From: Deltaproteobacteria bacterium
Lineage (GTDB): Bacteria > Myxococcota_A > UBA9042
Assembly (NCBI GenBank): GCA_016875335.1
Contig: VGRO01000042.1
Span: 1-35,375 of the forward strand
Length of the DNA: 35,375 nucleotides
Direction of reading: 5' to 3'
Part shown: positions 9,650 through 18,380 of the stretch, in pieces
Position numbering within the stretch: the stretch's first letter is position 1
How the letters are laid out: every line of letters begins with the position of its first letter
The notes under the pieces: model-generated
What the model was told of the DNA's origin: nothing
The model's input: only the letters and a program-made list of their open reading frames with translations
The model's database searches: none
Program-made: the position numbers and the translations under genes

Positions 9650-12600
9650 TTACTCGACCATTTCCCGCGCCGCCACCAGCAACTGCTGCACCAGCACCAA
9701 CGGCACGCCGGGACTGGCCGCCAACCCGAACGCCTGGGCAATCTGGCCCGCTTCGGCCGCCGTGACCACGCCGCGCGGCAACAGCTCTGCGTAGACCCAC
9801 GCCACCGTCGCCAGGGCGGGCGGCGAATCCACCGCGGCCCGCCGTTGCAACGCCAGCGTCAGGGCCTGGCAGGCCAAAGACAACGCTTCGTCCGGCATGT
9901 CGCTGGCAAACAGCGCATCGGCGGCCTGCAGCTTGCGGCGAGCAGCGACCAGAAGCGGCGGATCCGCTGGGGCTTGCGGGCGCTGGTACACGGTTTTTTC
10001 CGGCTCGGCCGCATCGCCGCCGAGGTGGCCCATCGTCCGCAACAGCGCGTAGGTCTGCAGGTCGAGGATGGCGACCTTGGCCGCGCCGACCGACACCTCG
10101 CCGGCCACCAGTGCGTCGTTCGGATCCGAGCGCGTGACCAAGGCCAGCAGACCGGTCGGGCCGACGACGATGCGCTCCAGCCGGCCGCCGAGGCGCTGCG
10201 ACAAGGACGTCACCGCCGCCGCAACTTCGGGCAACTCGGCCTCGGGCTGCTGTGCTTGGCCCGGCCGCGGACCGGCCTGCGGCTGCGCGGACTCCTCGGG
10301 CTGCAACGGCGGGGCTCCTTCGGCAGACGGAGGCTCCGCAGCCGCCTCGGCCGCGACCTCAATGTCGGCGCTCTCTTCGGCCTCCGACTGCGGGCCGCGG
10401 GCGGCGTCCTTTTGCAGGTCCACCACCGCGCGCATCGCCTCGACCAGGGCCGCGCTCGACAGCCCGACCGTGTCGTCGCCCTCGGCGGCCATCACCTGCA
10501 TGAACAGGTGCTGCTTGCCCGCGAGGATTTGGCCCACGCGCTGCTCGTAAGACGACGCGGCCACCACCAGCACAATCAACACGTTGCGCTTTTGACCCAG
10601 CCGGTGGATGCGCGCCAGCCGCTGCTGCAACACCGCCGGGTTCCACGGCAAGTCGAGGTTGATGAGCACGTCGGCGCACTGCAGGTTCAGCCCCGTGCCG
10701 CCCGCGTCTGTGCTCAGGAACACCCGCACCGAGGGGTCGTTCTCGAAGGCCTCGATCAGCGCGCCGCGCTTGTCCACCGCCACCGCGCCGTGCAGCCGCA
10801 CCGTGCCCAGCCCCAGCGCCCGCGCCGTTTCCTCGGCCATGCGGGTCATGCGCTCCCACTGCGAGAACACCACCACCTTGCGGCCGCCGGTCACCGCCAG
10901 CTCGTCGAGCAGCCGGCCCAGTTCGTCGAGCTTGGGGCTGCCGACCGTCACCTTGTCAATCAACCCCGCGGCGTTGCACGCCATCCGCGCCTGCAAGAGC
11001 GCCGCCAGCGCCAGCTTTTCTTCGGGCGGGGTCAGCTTGCGCTGCTGCATGATGGTGGCGTAGTTGCCAGCGGTGGACATGAAACCGTCGTGGAACTGGC
11101 GCTGCTTGGGCGTCATCCCCACTTCGTGGGTCGCCTCGGTGCGCTCGGGCAACTGGTCGGCGATGACCTCGCGGCTGCGGCGCAGCATCACCCCCGCCAC
11201 CCGCCGGCGCAGCACGGTCAGGTTGCGGTAGCCCACCAACTTGTTGCGTTCGTCGCGCACCATGTAGTCGATTTCGAAGCGCCACAGCGGCCCGAGCACG
11301 TGCGGGTCCACCAGTTGCATCAGGCTGTACAGGTCCGACAAGCGGTTCTCCAGCGGCGTTCCGGTCAGCACGAACGCGAACCGCGACGGGATCGACTTGA
11401 CCTTGGCCGAAACCTTCGTCGCCCAGTTCTTGATGCGCTGCGCCTCGTCGACAATCAGCAGGTCGGGCGTGAGATCGGTGCAGAAGAGCGACTGGTTGCG
11501 CGCCACCTGTTCGTAGTGGGCGATGTGGAAGGGCGCGGGCTGCTGCCAACCGGCACCCAGTTGCTTGGGGGAGCCGCTCAGCGTGTAGGCATCGAGGCCG
11601 GTGAATTTCCGGATCTCTTTGGTCCAGCCAGATTTGAGCGACGCCGGGCAGACAATCAGGACCCGCCGCACCCCCTCGTGTTCCATCAGCCAGCGCGCCG
11701 CGGCAATCGCCTGCAAGGTCTTGCCCACGCCCATGTCGTCGGCCAGCAACGCGCGGCCCTGGCTGGCCAGCATGGCCACGCCCGTGCGCTGGTACGGGAA
11801 CAGCCGCGCGCGCAGCCAATCCGGTTGCCCTTGGCATGCGGCCAGTTCGGCCTCGATCTTGCCGCGGCGCAGGGCTTTGGCGTCTTGTTCGGCGGCGCGC
11901 AGGGCCCAACCGCGGGCATCGTCGCCGAGCGAGAGCACCCGGCCGTCCTGCGGGCTCAGCCGCCCCGCCGAGCGCTCCATGGCAAACCAAGCGCCCGGCA
12001 GAGTGCCCATGAGCGACCCGTCGGCGCCGAAGTGCTGGCGGACCAACGTGGCCACCGTCAGCGGCAACGTCCCGCGCACGTGCACGCGGACTTGCGGCGG
12101 CTCGGCGCTCTGCCAATCCAGCCACACGATCGCGATGGCGCTCTGGCGCGGCGTCGGCCGGTTGCGGCGGACGCGGTGCAGCACTGCCTCGATGTGCTTG
12201 CAGGTGCCAAGGCCGTTGACCGCGAAGTCCGGGCAGTTGCAGGTGTTGAGCGGATCGCTCAGGTGGCGGATTTGCACCCGGTACGGCAGCACCGCCTCGG
12301 CCGTCGACACCACCGACCGCGCCGCCCACGTGCCGAAATCCGGGTCGCCCGACACCAACTCCACACGCACAGCCCGCCGCCCCAAGTCTTCGCGCTCCGC
12401 CTTGGCGCGGTCGCGGGCGCTCATGGCGGCATGCTTGGTGGTCGTCGGCCGGTCGCCGTGGGCGAGCAAGACCGCGATGGCGTGGGTGCACAGGTCCTTG
12501 CGCCAACTCGGCGAGCAGTCGCAGCTGGCCACCACCTGGGCGGAGCCGTCGAGCGACAGCGTCACGGTGTACGACGTGTCGAAGCTGTCGCCAGAAACGT

Positions 12601-12847
12601 CGCCGTGCAGGATCAGCGTGCCGGCGTCATCGGCGAGCCCGACGTGGGTCACGTAGTGCTTGTGCCACAGGCGCATGGCCTCGCGCAGGGCGGTTTCGCT
12701 GCACAGCGGGGCCAGGGCGTCGAGGTCGAGCTGGAACGGGTCGTCTTCGGGGGCGACGTCGGCCTTGGTCCAGGTGGGTTTGGTTGGTTTGGCGGGTTTG
12801 CCGCTGGCGGCGGGCTGTGAAGAAGGGGCGGCGGTGACGCGGGACAT
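9650..12847 (-). CDS. SWIM zinc-finger SNF2-family helicase/translocase
   Basis: 1,065 residues, cytoplasmic. The N-terminal region carries two SWIM-like clusters, CDCSPSWRKDLCTH and CNCPDF...GTCKH, a nucleic-acid or protein-binding zinc fold common in bacterial SNF2 proteins. The SNF2 ATPase follows: Walker A DDMGVGKT at residues 370-377, Walker B as DEAQ at 467-470 (instead of DEAH), motif III LTGTPLENR, then the second RecA domain with VVVFSQWE, STDAGGTGLNLQ and the QRLARIHRLGQ motif VI. A Pro/Ala/Glu-rich linker and a helical C-terminal region of about 100 residues end the protein. The role is ATP-driven DNA translocation in transcription or repair; no restriction or DISARM partner gene is adjacent, so a defence role is not supported. 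ATG 12847 (MSRVTAAPSS) is chosen; the frame is open upstream into element copy 2 but that part is not protein-like. The TAA stop coincides with the TTA duplication of the 200-bp element. Confidence 0.9.
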   Translation of the reverse strand: MSRVTAAPSSQPAASGKPAKPTKPTWTKADVAPEDDPFQLDLDALAPLCSETALREAMRLWHKHYVTHVGLADDAGTLILHGDVSGDSFDTSYTVTLSLDGSAQVVASCDCSPSWRKDLCTHAIAVLLAHGDRPTTTKHAAMSARDRAKAEREDLGRRAVRVELVSGDPDFGTWAARSVVSTAEAVLPYRVQIRHLSDPLNTCNCPDFAVNGLGTCKHIEAVLHRVRRNRPTPRQSAIAIVWLDWQSAEPPQVRVHVRGTLPLTVATLVRQHFGADGSLMGTLPGAWFAMERSAGRLSPQDGRVLSLGDDARGWALRAAEQDAKALRRGKIEAELAACQGQPDWLRARLFPYQRTGVAMLASQGRALLADDMGVGKTLQAIAAARWLMEHEGVRRVLIVCPASLKSGWTKEIRKFTGLDAYTLSGSPKQLGAGWQQPAPFHIAHYEQVARNQSLFCTDLTPDLLIVDEAQRIKNWATKVSAKVKSIPSRFAFVLTGTPLENRLSDLYSLMQLVDPHVLGPLWRFEIDYMVRDERNKLVGYRNLTVLRRRVAGVMLRRSREVIADQLPERTEATHEVGMTPKQRQFHDGFMSTAGNYATIMQQRKLTPPEEKLALAALLQARMACNAAGLIDKVTVGSPKLDELGRLLDELAVTGGRKVVVFSQWERMTRMAEETARALGLGTVRLHGAVAVDKRGALIEAFENDPSVRVFLSTDAGGTGLNLQCADVLINLDLPWNPAVLQQRLARIHRLGQKRNVLIVLVVAASSYEQRVGQILAGKQHLFMQVMAAEGDDTVGLSSAALVEAMRAVVDLQKDAARGPQSEAEESADIEVAAEAAAEPPSAEGAPPLQPEESAQPQAGPRPGQAQQPEAELPEVAAAVTSLSQRLGGRLERIVVGPTGLLALVTRSDPNDALVAGEVSVGAAKVAILDLQTYALLRTMGHLGGDAAEPEKTVYQRPQAPADPPLLVAARRKLQAADALFASDMPDEALSLACQALTLALQRRAAVDSPPALATVAWVYAELLPRGVVTAAEAGQIAQAFGLAASPGVPLVLVQQLLVAAREMVE

Positions 12848-13258
12848 GGGTCGGCTCCGACGGCGAGGGACGCGGATTTTGGAGAGTCCGGGCCGGGTTG
12901 GCAAGGGGGGTGGCAAGTGGGCGGAGGTCGCGGAGCGTGCGCATGAGGGACTGGAAAATAATAAGTCGATCACTCTCACATCAGGACGGAGCCGCGAGTC
13001 GGACCTTTGGTCCGCGAGCTGGCGACCCACGGAGCAAGCAAACGGGCCCGAGAAATGATTGAGTAAATCATTTCATGGCCCTTACCGCAAGAACACGGCA
13101 AGCACGATCAACTCGTTGACGGTATGCCGAATCCGCAGATCACCAGTTGGCGGCCGGTCGCCGCTGCCACGGTGCAAGCGCGGCGAGCGCTGCGAGCAAA
13201 CGACGCGACCACCCAATCGAAGAAAGAACTCCCGAGTCCCTGGTTTTCAAAGCCCAGT
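12848..13258. other. Intergenic stretch holding element copy 2
   Basis: This 411-bp gap lies between the stop of the propeller lipoprotein (13259) and the start of the SNF2 gene (12847), both on the minus strand. It holds copy 2 of the 135-bp element (12947-13081). About 100 bp remain between the element and the helicase start, with no promoter I would name. The part from 13085 to 13258 shows no convincing coding sequence on either strand. The helicase promoter must lie within the 100 bp, within the element, or beyond it. Confidence 0.6.
12947..13081 (+). mobile_element. 135-bp MITE-like element, copy 2
   Basis: Same orientation and length as copy 1, with a single base change close to the right end (TTTCATGG instead of TTTCCTGG). 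The flanks are TGA (12944-12946) and TTA (13082-13084), so the 3-bp duplication is imperfect, though both fit TNA; one side may have mutated since insertion. It lies about 100 bp upstream of the SNF2 helicase start, between two minus-strand genes. Its right flank TTACCGC is the same as that of copy 3 (read in element orientation), which may hint at target preference. Confidence 0.83.
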
Positions 13259-16207
13259 TCACTTGCCCACGAACCGCGCCAGCCAGAGATCGGTGCCCCC
13301 AACGGCCGGCAGGACCAGTGCTCCGAACTGCACTGCGCCCGCCGTCACCCCGGCCAGCAGCACGTCTTTGTCGCCGATGGGCCGCAGCAAGTTGCACCCC
13401 GGCAGGTCGCCGTCGCCGAGGTACGTGGCGACCGTGCCCGCACTGCTGTTCAGGGTCATCACCTGCCCGACGACGGCCCCGGACATCCCACCGCTAAAAG
13501 AGGCACAAAAAGCCAAGCGTCCGTCCGGGAACACCGCCATGTCGACCAACTGCTGTTTGGCCTGGGCTTGAAACGTCCACAGTATCTTGCCACTGGTGTC
13601 GAGGCGGTGCACGAAGTTCAGGCCGGCTGCCGTCGATGCCACAAACCCGCCGGGCATCGCCCGCATTGCTCGCAACCCGTGCAGGGCCATGTCGCCGATG
13701 GCGGTCGACCACAGCACCGCCCCCTTTGCGTCCACGCCAAACGCCAGCGCACCGCTTGGCGGCACCTCCTGTGCGACGGGCTTGCCGGCGACGGTTGGCA
13801 TCCCGGTGCCGAGCAGCACCACGACGGCGCCGCCCTCTGCGGTCGTGTCGAGCAGGGCCCTGCTGTCGCTGCCCGTCGTGCCTGCCGCGATGACCCACTG
13901 CGTCTCGCCGGTGGCCTCCAGTTTGGCGACGTAAGCGTCGCTTGGCCCGGCCGCCGTCAGGAACTGCTTGCCCCACAGCGCGTCGCCGCTGAAAATTCCG
14001 CTGACCCAAACTCCGCCGTCGGCGGCCGGCCGCAGGGTCGTCAACGTGCCACCGCCGCCAGTGGCGAGGGTGCGCGCCCACGTGATGTTTCCGAAGCCAT
14101 CGAGGGCGACGACTGCGGCGCCGTGGGGGATCGGTGGGCGGCCGGGCGGCGTCCAACCGGTGGCGGCCGTCAACCCGACGGCGGCGCCCCCGCCCAGCGC
14201 CGCGACCGCGGCAGTTTCGCCTTTGGCCTGCTGGACGGGCAGCGCGGCGATCCAGCGCCCCTGACCGGCTGCCCCAAGTCCTGCAACGAAAAGCTGGCCG
14301 CTCATGTCGCTCTGGAGCGGCTTGCCGATGACGGCCCCTGCGCCAGCCACGCCAACCGCCGCAATTGCACCTCCGGCGAAATGGGAGACGTCGTGCCACG
14401 TCTCGTCGCCCGGGCCTCCGTACAGGGCCGCCCAGGCGACAGGCGCCGGCTTTGCGGAAAGGGACTGCTTGGTTTCTGCCTGGTTGACCATGACGCGGCA
14501 TTCATAGTGCTGCGCGTCGCCGGGCGCACGGGGTCGGCAGGCCGGCATGGCGTGCGGCGCGGCAAAGTCGACAAACAGGCGCACCTCGGTGCCCGCGGCG
14601 ACCGTGAGGCTGCACGGGCCCGGACACTGCATCCCCTTGGGCAGCGATGTCACGTTGCCGCTGAACCCGGCGTCCAGCGTGACGCGCAGGTTCGCCTTGG
14701 CAGAGCTCGCTTGGACCGCATTGGTGGCATAGACACTGCTGCCCCAGTGCAGGTGGGCCTTGCCAGACGCGTCGACGGCCAGACGCAGGTCATCCCATTC
14801 GCGCAACAGGCCGCCGCTGACGTGCACCTGCTCGAAAAGCCAGTCGCCAGCGGCTTGGTTGCCGTAGACCAGCGCGCCAGGCTTGTTGCCCAGTCCGTCG
14901 CCGGGACGAAAAAAAGCCACGTGCGCCTGGCCCTTGCTGTCGACGGCCAGGTCGCCGCGCATCGCGTCGTCCAGCCATGTCAGCTTCCAAGGTCCGCCGT
15001 CGCGCTCGGCGTACCACGTGTCCCAGTACTTGGCGACGATGCCGCCAGGTTGGACGACCGTCTGGCCGCAGAGCGCGCGCAGGCCGCCGCTGGCCGTTCT
15101 CTGCAGCCGCCATACGACATCACACGGCAACGTCTGCGGCTCCACCGTCCAGGGTTCGAATGGCTTATGGCTCGCCAGCACCCACCCGTAGCCCATGCGC
15201 GCCAGCAGTTCGACCCGGCCATCGGCGTGAGCGACCGGCGGCGACACCGCCTGTGCACCGGCCAAGGCCGACAGTTCGGTCCACTGCCAACTGGACTCGC
15301 TCCGCACGCCATGGCGTGGCAGTCCGTCCGGCGGCGATACCAGCACATGCGGCGTGCCGTCAGGTACCACGGCCAGCGTCGGCGCATACCAGCTTTGAAA
15401 GTCGACGCTCTGGTAGACGCCATTGGAACCATGTGCATACGCCGTCTTGCCGACATCCTTTTGCCAATAGGCCGCGTGAAGCGCGCCACCCTGGTCGAAC
15501 GCGAACTCGCTCTGGCTGGTGGCATTGCTGTCGACCACATCCGCAGACCAACCGCATGCTTGCCGCACCGCGTGGCGCAAGGGTCGCTGATTGGCGGTGC
15601 CGGTCAACACGTGCACCCGCTGCTTGGCGTCGATGGCGATGCGGGCATGGCCGACCTCGCCGTAGCCATGGTCGAAAAGCGCCGTTTGCCCCGCGACCCA
15701 GCGGCCAGTGGACTTGGGAGGCGGGCAGCCGCTGACCCGCTTGAGTACGCGTTTGCCGCTCGCCGTCTTTGCGCTCGACAGGGTCATCGTGCTGCCCGAA
15801 AAGCCCAATATCGTGTGGTTGTATGTCTTGCCGACCATGGTCAGGCACAGGTCGGCCAAGGGGGAACAAGGGTAGAATCGATCCCAGGAGACAGCGTACG
15901 TCAGCGCACCGTTGGCGAACGTGTAGGTGCCGCGCTGCGCCTGCTGGTGGTCGGCGTCGGTGGCGTAGTCCCAGATGTGGAAGACGTCAGCCTTGCCCTG
16001 CAACTCGGGGCTGTCCGCGGTCGCGGTGGGCGCAAACTGCCAGACAAGCGTGCGGCCGTCTTCTTCGATCGCCCAGTAGCCGGTCAGCTCGGCCGCTGTC
16101 GGCAAACGCCCTTCGCCGGTGTCACCCGCCGAACTGCACGAAAGCAGCCAGACCATCGCGCAACTGACCGCCAGCAGCGGGCCAACTCGAAGTGGTGGGG
16201 CCATCAT
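13259..16207 (-). CDS. Large secreted propeller-type lipoprotein of unknown function
   Basis: 982 residues. The signal peptide with lipobox LLSC (MVWLLSCSSAGD) predicts outer-membrane or periplasmic lipid anchoring. An N-terminal part beginning LTGYWAIEEDGRTLVWQF is a beta-rich small domain, vaguely lipocalin-like. The middle has propeller-like strands (HARIAIDAKQRVHVLTG, DLAVDSKGQAHVAFF). A Cys-containing segment (CPGPCSLTVAAGTEV) resembles a small Ig-like insert. The last 350 residues repeat GGPGDETWHDV, GGGAAVGLTAATG and GDALWGKQF-type motifs, as in bacterial WD/SBBP-like propellers. ATG 16207 has a GGAG sequence a few bases upstream; ATG 16204 is the alternative. No catalytic motif was recognised. 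Confidence 0.8.
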   Translation of the reverse strand: MMAPPLRVGPLLAVSCAMVWLLSCSSAGDTGEGRLPTAAELTGYWAIEEDGRTLVWQFAPTATADSPELQGKADVFHIWDYATDADHQQAQRGTYTFANGALTYAVSWDRFYPCSPLADLCLTMVGKTYNHTILGFSGSTMTLSSAKTASGKRVLKRVSGCPPPKSTGRWVAGQTALFDHGYGEVGHARIAIDAKQRVHVLTGTANQRPLRHAVRQACGWSADVVDSNATSQSEFAFDQGGALHAAYWQKDVGKTAYAHGSNGVYQSVDFQSWYAPTLAVVPDGTPHVLVSPPDGLPRHGVRSESSWQWTELSALAGAQAVSPPVAHADGRVELLARMGYGWVLASHKPFEPWTVEPQTLPCDVVWRLQRTASGGLRALCGQTVVQPGGIVAKYWDTWYAERDGGPWKLTWLDDAMRGDLAVDSKGQAHVAFFRPGDGLGNKPGALVYGNQAAGDWLFEQVHVSGGLLREWDDLRLAVDASGKAHLHWGSSVYATNAVQASSAKANLRVTLDAGFSGNVTSLPKGMQCPGPCSLTVAAGTEVRLFVDFAAPHAMPACRPRAPGDAQHYECRVMVNQAETKQSLSAKPAPVAWAALYGGPGDETWHDVSHFAGGAIAAVGVAGAGAVIGKPLQSDMSGQLFVAGLGAAGQGRWIAALPVQQAKGETAAVAALGGGAAVGLTAATGWTPPGRPPIPHGAAVVALDGFGNITWARTLATGGGGTLTTLRPAADGGVWVSGIFSGDALWGKQFLTAAGPSDAYVAKLEATGETQWVIAAGTTGSDSRALLDTTAEGGAVVVLLGTGMPTVAGKPVAQEVPPSGALAFGVDAKGAVLWSTAIGDMALHGLRAMRAMPGGFVASTAAGLNFVHRLDTSGKILWTFQAQAKQQLVDMAVFPDGRLAFCASFSGGMSGAVVGQVMTLNSSAGTVATYLGDGDLPGCNLLRPIGDKDVLLAGVTAGAVQFGALVLPAVGGTDLWLARFVGK

Positions 16208-16327
16208 GACCGACTCCGCGAGCCCGCGATTGGGCGGGGAAGGGCAGTTTTGCTTGGCCGCGAGACGAATGCAACCGCTGTCAACGGGTTGCGGGTTGCC
16301 GGCACTTCCTGCATCCACGCGGGTCAG

Positions 16328-16455
16328 AACCACGACCGCACCACCCCTCGCCACTCGGGCACTTACCAGCCGAGCGCCACCGTGCCGGTCGCCCACTGGG
16401 TCAGCTCGTACCCCGCGCCGGCCAGCGCCGGCCTGCTGCTGCGGAACATGGTGAC
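16328..16455 (-). pseudogene. Duplicated 3' end of the 21.4-22.8 kb lipoprotein gene, with a nonsense change
   Basis: This 128-bp block closely matches 21394-21521, the last part of the PEGA-like lipoprotein gene on the minus strand. It encodes the same C-terminal residues (AGAGYELTQWATGTVALGW), but the next codon TAC is TAA here, so the copy is dead. It has no upstream part of the gene. It abuts the truncated phospholipase-D-type frame on the opposite strand, whose ATG at 16448 lies inside the duplicated DNA. This marks a recombination joint. Confidence 0.8.
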
Positions 16456-16843
16456 GCCGGTGAGCAGGAACAGCCGTCAAGGCCAACCAGGCGAACGGCC
16501 CAGCGCCTTCGACCTACAGCGGCGCTTTGCCCGGCGCATGGCCGAGACGTGGATTGGCGGCGTGCGGCTGCCGCGCTTGCTGGGGTATGCGGCCGAGTGG
16601 CAAACGGACGAAGGCGGCAGGGCACAGGGTGTACAGCACGCCAAGTTTGCTGTATGCGATGGGCGGTGGGTGCTGGTGACGAGCGCCAACCTCACCCAGG
16701 TGGCCTACGAGCACAACTTGGAGATTGGCATCCTGGTCGAGGACTCGTCGCTGGCCGCGCGGTTGGAAGGCTTGGTGGATTCGTGGGTGGCGGACGGTCT
16801 ATCGAGTGACGGAATGCTTGGGCTTCGCGAGGTTGCGGTTTGA
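16448..16843 (+). pseudogene. Phospholipase D-superfamily protein, C-terminal remnant
   Basis: 131 residues if read from ATG 16448. The segment HAKFAVCD matches the HxKxxxxD (HKD) half-site of PLD-type enzymes and is followed by LVTSANLTQ and EHNLEIGILVED, the usual sequence after the second HKD motif. PLD-type proteins need two HKD motifs and are normally 200 or more residues longer, so the 5' part including the first motif is missing. The first codons come from the duplicated lipoprotein fragment on the other strand, so the present start is accidental. A stand-alone function is unlikely. The family includes phospholipases, nucleases and DISARM DrmC proteins; the remnant is too short to decide between them. 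Confidence 0.72.
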
Positions 16844-16869
16844 TTCGTCGTCGAGCTGGATTGGTAGCC

Positions 16870-17997
16870 ATGGCCCGCAAGCCGCCAAAACTGGACGTCG
16901 CGTCCGCTGTCGCCGCGGCTCGACGCCGCCGCGAGGGCCATGGGCGCCGCGTCGGTGCCCGGCTTGCCCTGATCCTGGCGCTGTCGTTGGGGCTCGCTTG
17001 CAGTCGCGCCCCAGTTCCCGCGCCGTCCGCCGCCGCCGAACTACCTTCCTACGCGGCACCCGACGGGGTGGGCGCGCACTCCTCCGAGGCCGTGCCAACG
17101 GCCAAGCTGGACGCCGCGGCAGCCAACCCGGACGCTGCGGCAGCCCACTCGAACCGCGGTTTCCCAATTGCGGGGCCATGGCTGTCGTTCTATGGCACGG
17201 CCAAGGCCATGGGCGAATTGTCCAAGGCCGCCGCGAATTTTGCCATTCTCAACGTCGACGCCGATCCGGCCATCGGCAACTTCACGCCCGGCGAACTCGC
17301 GCAGCTGCGCAAGGGCGGCGCCAACCGCGTGCTGAGCTACCTCAACCTCGGCGCCTGCGAGCAGTTTCGCAGCTACTGGGCTCAGGCGCCGGCCGGACTG
17401 CTGCCCTGCAAGGCCAACAAGGCGGCGCAGCTCGGGCCCTACGCCGGCTATCCCAACGAGGTGTGGATGAACCCGGCGAACCAAGCGTGGCGCGCGCTGA
17501 TTTTGCAGCACATCGCACCGCGATTGGTGGCGCAGGGCATCGACGGCTTCTACCTGGACAACCTGGAGTTGGTGGAGCACGGCCCGACCGACGGCAACGG
17601 CCCGTGCGACGCGGCGTGCCGGCAGGGCGGCCTCGGGTTGGTGGCGGCGCTGCGGGCGCACTACCCCCAGCTGTTGCTGGTCATGCAGAACGCGACCAGC
17701 GCCGTCACGCGGCAGGCGGTGGTGGATGGCGTGAAGTTTGCAAGCCTGCTCGACGGCGTGGCGCGCGAGCAGGCGCTGTGGCCCGGCGATGTGGCTGTGC
17801 AACAGGAGCTTGCGGCGTGGCAGGCGCTCGGGTTGCAGCCGGGCGGGCGGCCGTTTTGGGTCGGCACGTTGGACTACGTCGGCCACTGTGGCGCCAAGGC
17901 CGCGGCAGAGCAGGTATTCGCCAAGGCCAAGGCGGCGGGGTTATCGCCCTACGTCACCGACAAAAGCGGCGGGCAGCAGGTGGTGTGCTATTGGTAG
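16870..17997 (+). CDS. GH114-like (endo-alpha-1,4-polygalactosaminidase family) lipoprotein
   Basis: 375 residues. A basic N-terminus and a hydrophobic segment end in the lipobox LGLAC (RLALILALSLGLAC); an Ala/Pro-rich linker of about 70 residues follows. The catalytic domain runs from about residue 98 (GPWLSFYGTAKAMGEL) through NRVLSYLNLGACEQF, the Tyr/Leu-rich strand typical of GH114/TM1410 barrels, to DGFYLDNLE at residues 225-233, where D230 and E233 are catalytic candidates. GH114 enzymes cleave galactosaminogalactan-type polymers; the substrate here is not known. ATG 16870 was chosen; a TTG at 16840 would overlap the stop of the PLD remnant and add ten residues. The gene converges on the rtcB remnant and overlaps its end. 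Confidence 0.85.
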   Translation: MARKPPKLDVASAVAAARRRREGHGRRVGARLALILALSLGLACSRAPVPAPSAAAELPSYAAPDGVGAHSSEAVPTAKLDAAAANPDAAAAHSNRGFPIAGPWLSFYGTAKAMGELSKAAANFAILNVDADPAIGNFTPGELAQLRKGGANRVLSYLNLGACEQFRSYWAQAPAGLLPCKANKAAQLGPYAGYPNEVWMNPANQAWRALILQHIAPRLVAQGIDGFYLDNLELVEHGPTDGNGPCDAACRQGGLGLVAALRAHYPQLLLVMQNATSAVTRQAVVDGVKFASLLDGVAREQALWPGDVAVQQELAAWQALGLQPGGRPFWVGTLDYVGHCGAKAAAEQVFAKAKAAGLSPYVTDKSGGQQVVCYW

Positions 17998-18380
17998 GGA
18001 CTCGCCGAGGCTCCCATCGCGACGGCGCCGGAAGCGCGGTCCGTCAACAGCGCACAGCCGACCGGCATACCGTAGCCCTGGTGGGCGTCGGGTGTCAGCA
18101 CCACCAGCTTGCAGCCAGCAAAGCGCGTGGCCTGCACCAACTGGCTGTACACGCCGCCATTGAGCTCGGTCAGCAGCGCCTGCGACAAGAAAAGGCGGAC
18201 CTGCACGTCGCCGGTGTCCTCGGTTTGCAGGCGAAAGTAGCCGTCGTCGCTCCAAACGGCGAGGCGTTTCCAGTCGTGGGCATGGCGCAGTGCAGGCGGG
18301 GGCATGGGCGCGCAGGGTGCGGATTTCTGGCCGGCGGTCAAGGGGTCGCAGCGGCCCTGCTCGGCCGTCAATCGCTGCAC
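17988..18380 (-). pseudogene. rtcB: RtcB-like RNA ligase, N-terminal remnant
   Basis: 130 residues as read from ATG 18380; ATG 18305 is another start. The segment LVVLTPDAHQGYGMPVGCAL matches the N-terminal metal-binding region of RtcB (typically PDxHxGxGxPIGG). RtcB is a 2',3'-cyclic-phosphate/3'-phosphate to 5'-OH RNA ligase of about 400-480 residues. Here the frame stops shortly after GAVAMG, where RtcB would continue with the conserved xVGxDIxCG metal site. The stop lies inside the 3' end of the convergent GH114-like gene. The remaining three quarters, including the guanylylated histidine, are absent, so the product cannot be an active ligase. The motif match is strong but short. Confidence 0.7.

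Noticed and set aside
9287-12820. 1,177-residue plus-strand frame over the helicase
   Set aside because: Antisense shadow of the SNF2 gene; the composition is Arg/Gln/His-rich with no domain, while the minus strand holds all helicase motifs.
13059-13571. Frame starting with MSKSFHGPYRK inside element copy 2
   Set aside because: The first codons are the element end; the rest has no protein-like features and overlaps the antisense of the propeller lipoprotein.
9650-16843. DISARM-like defence system (SNF2 helicase plus PLD protein)
   Set aside because: The PLD part is a remnant, 3.6 kb away beyond an unrelated lipoprotein, and no methyltransferase or DrmA/DrmB-like gene is present. SWIM-SNF2 proteins are common housekeeping-type genes.
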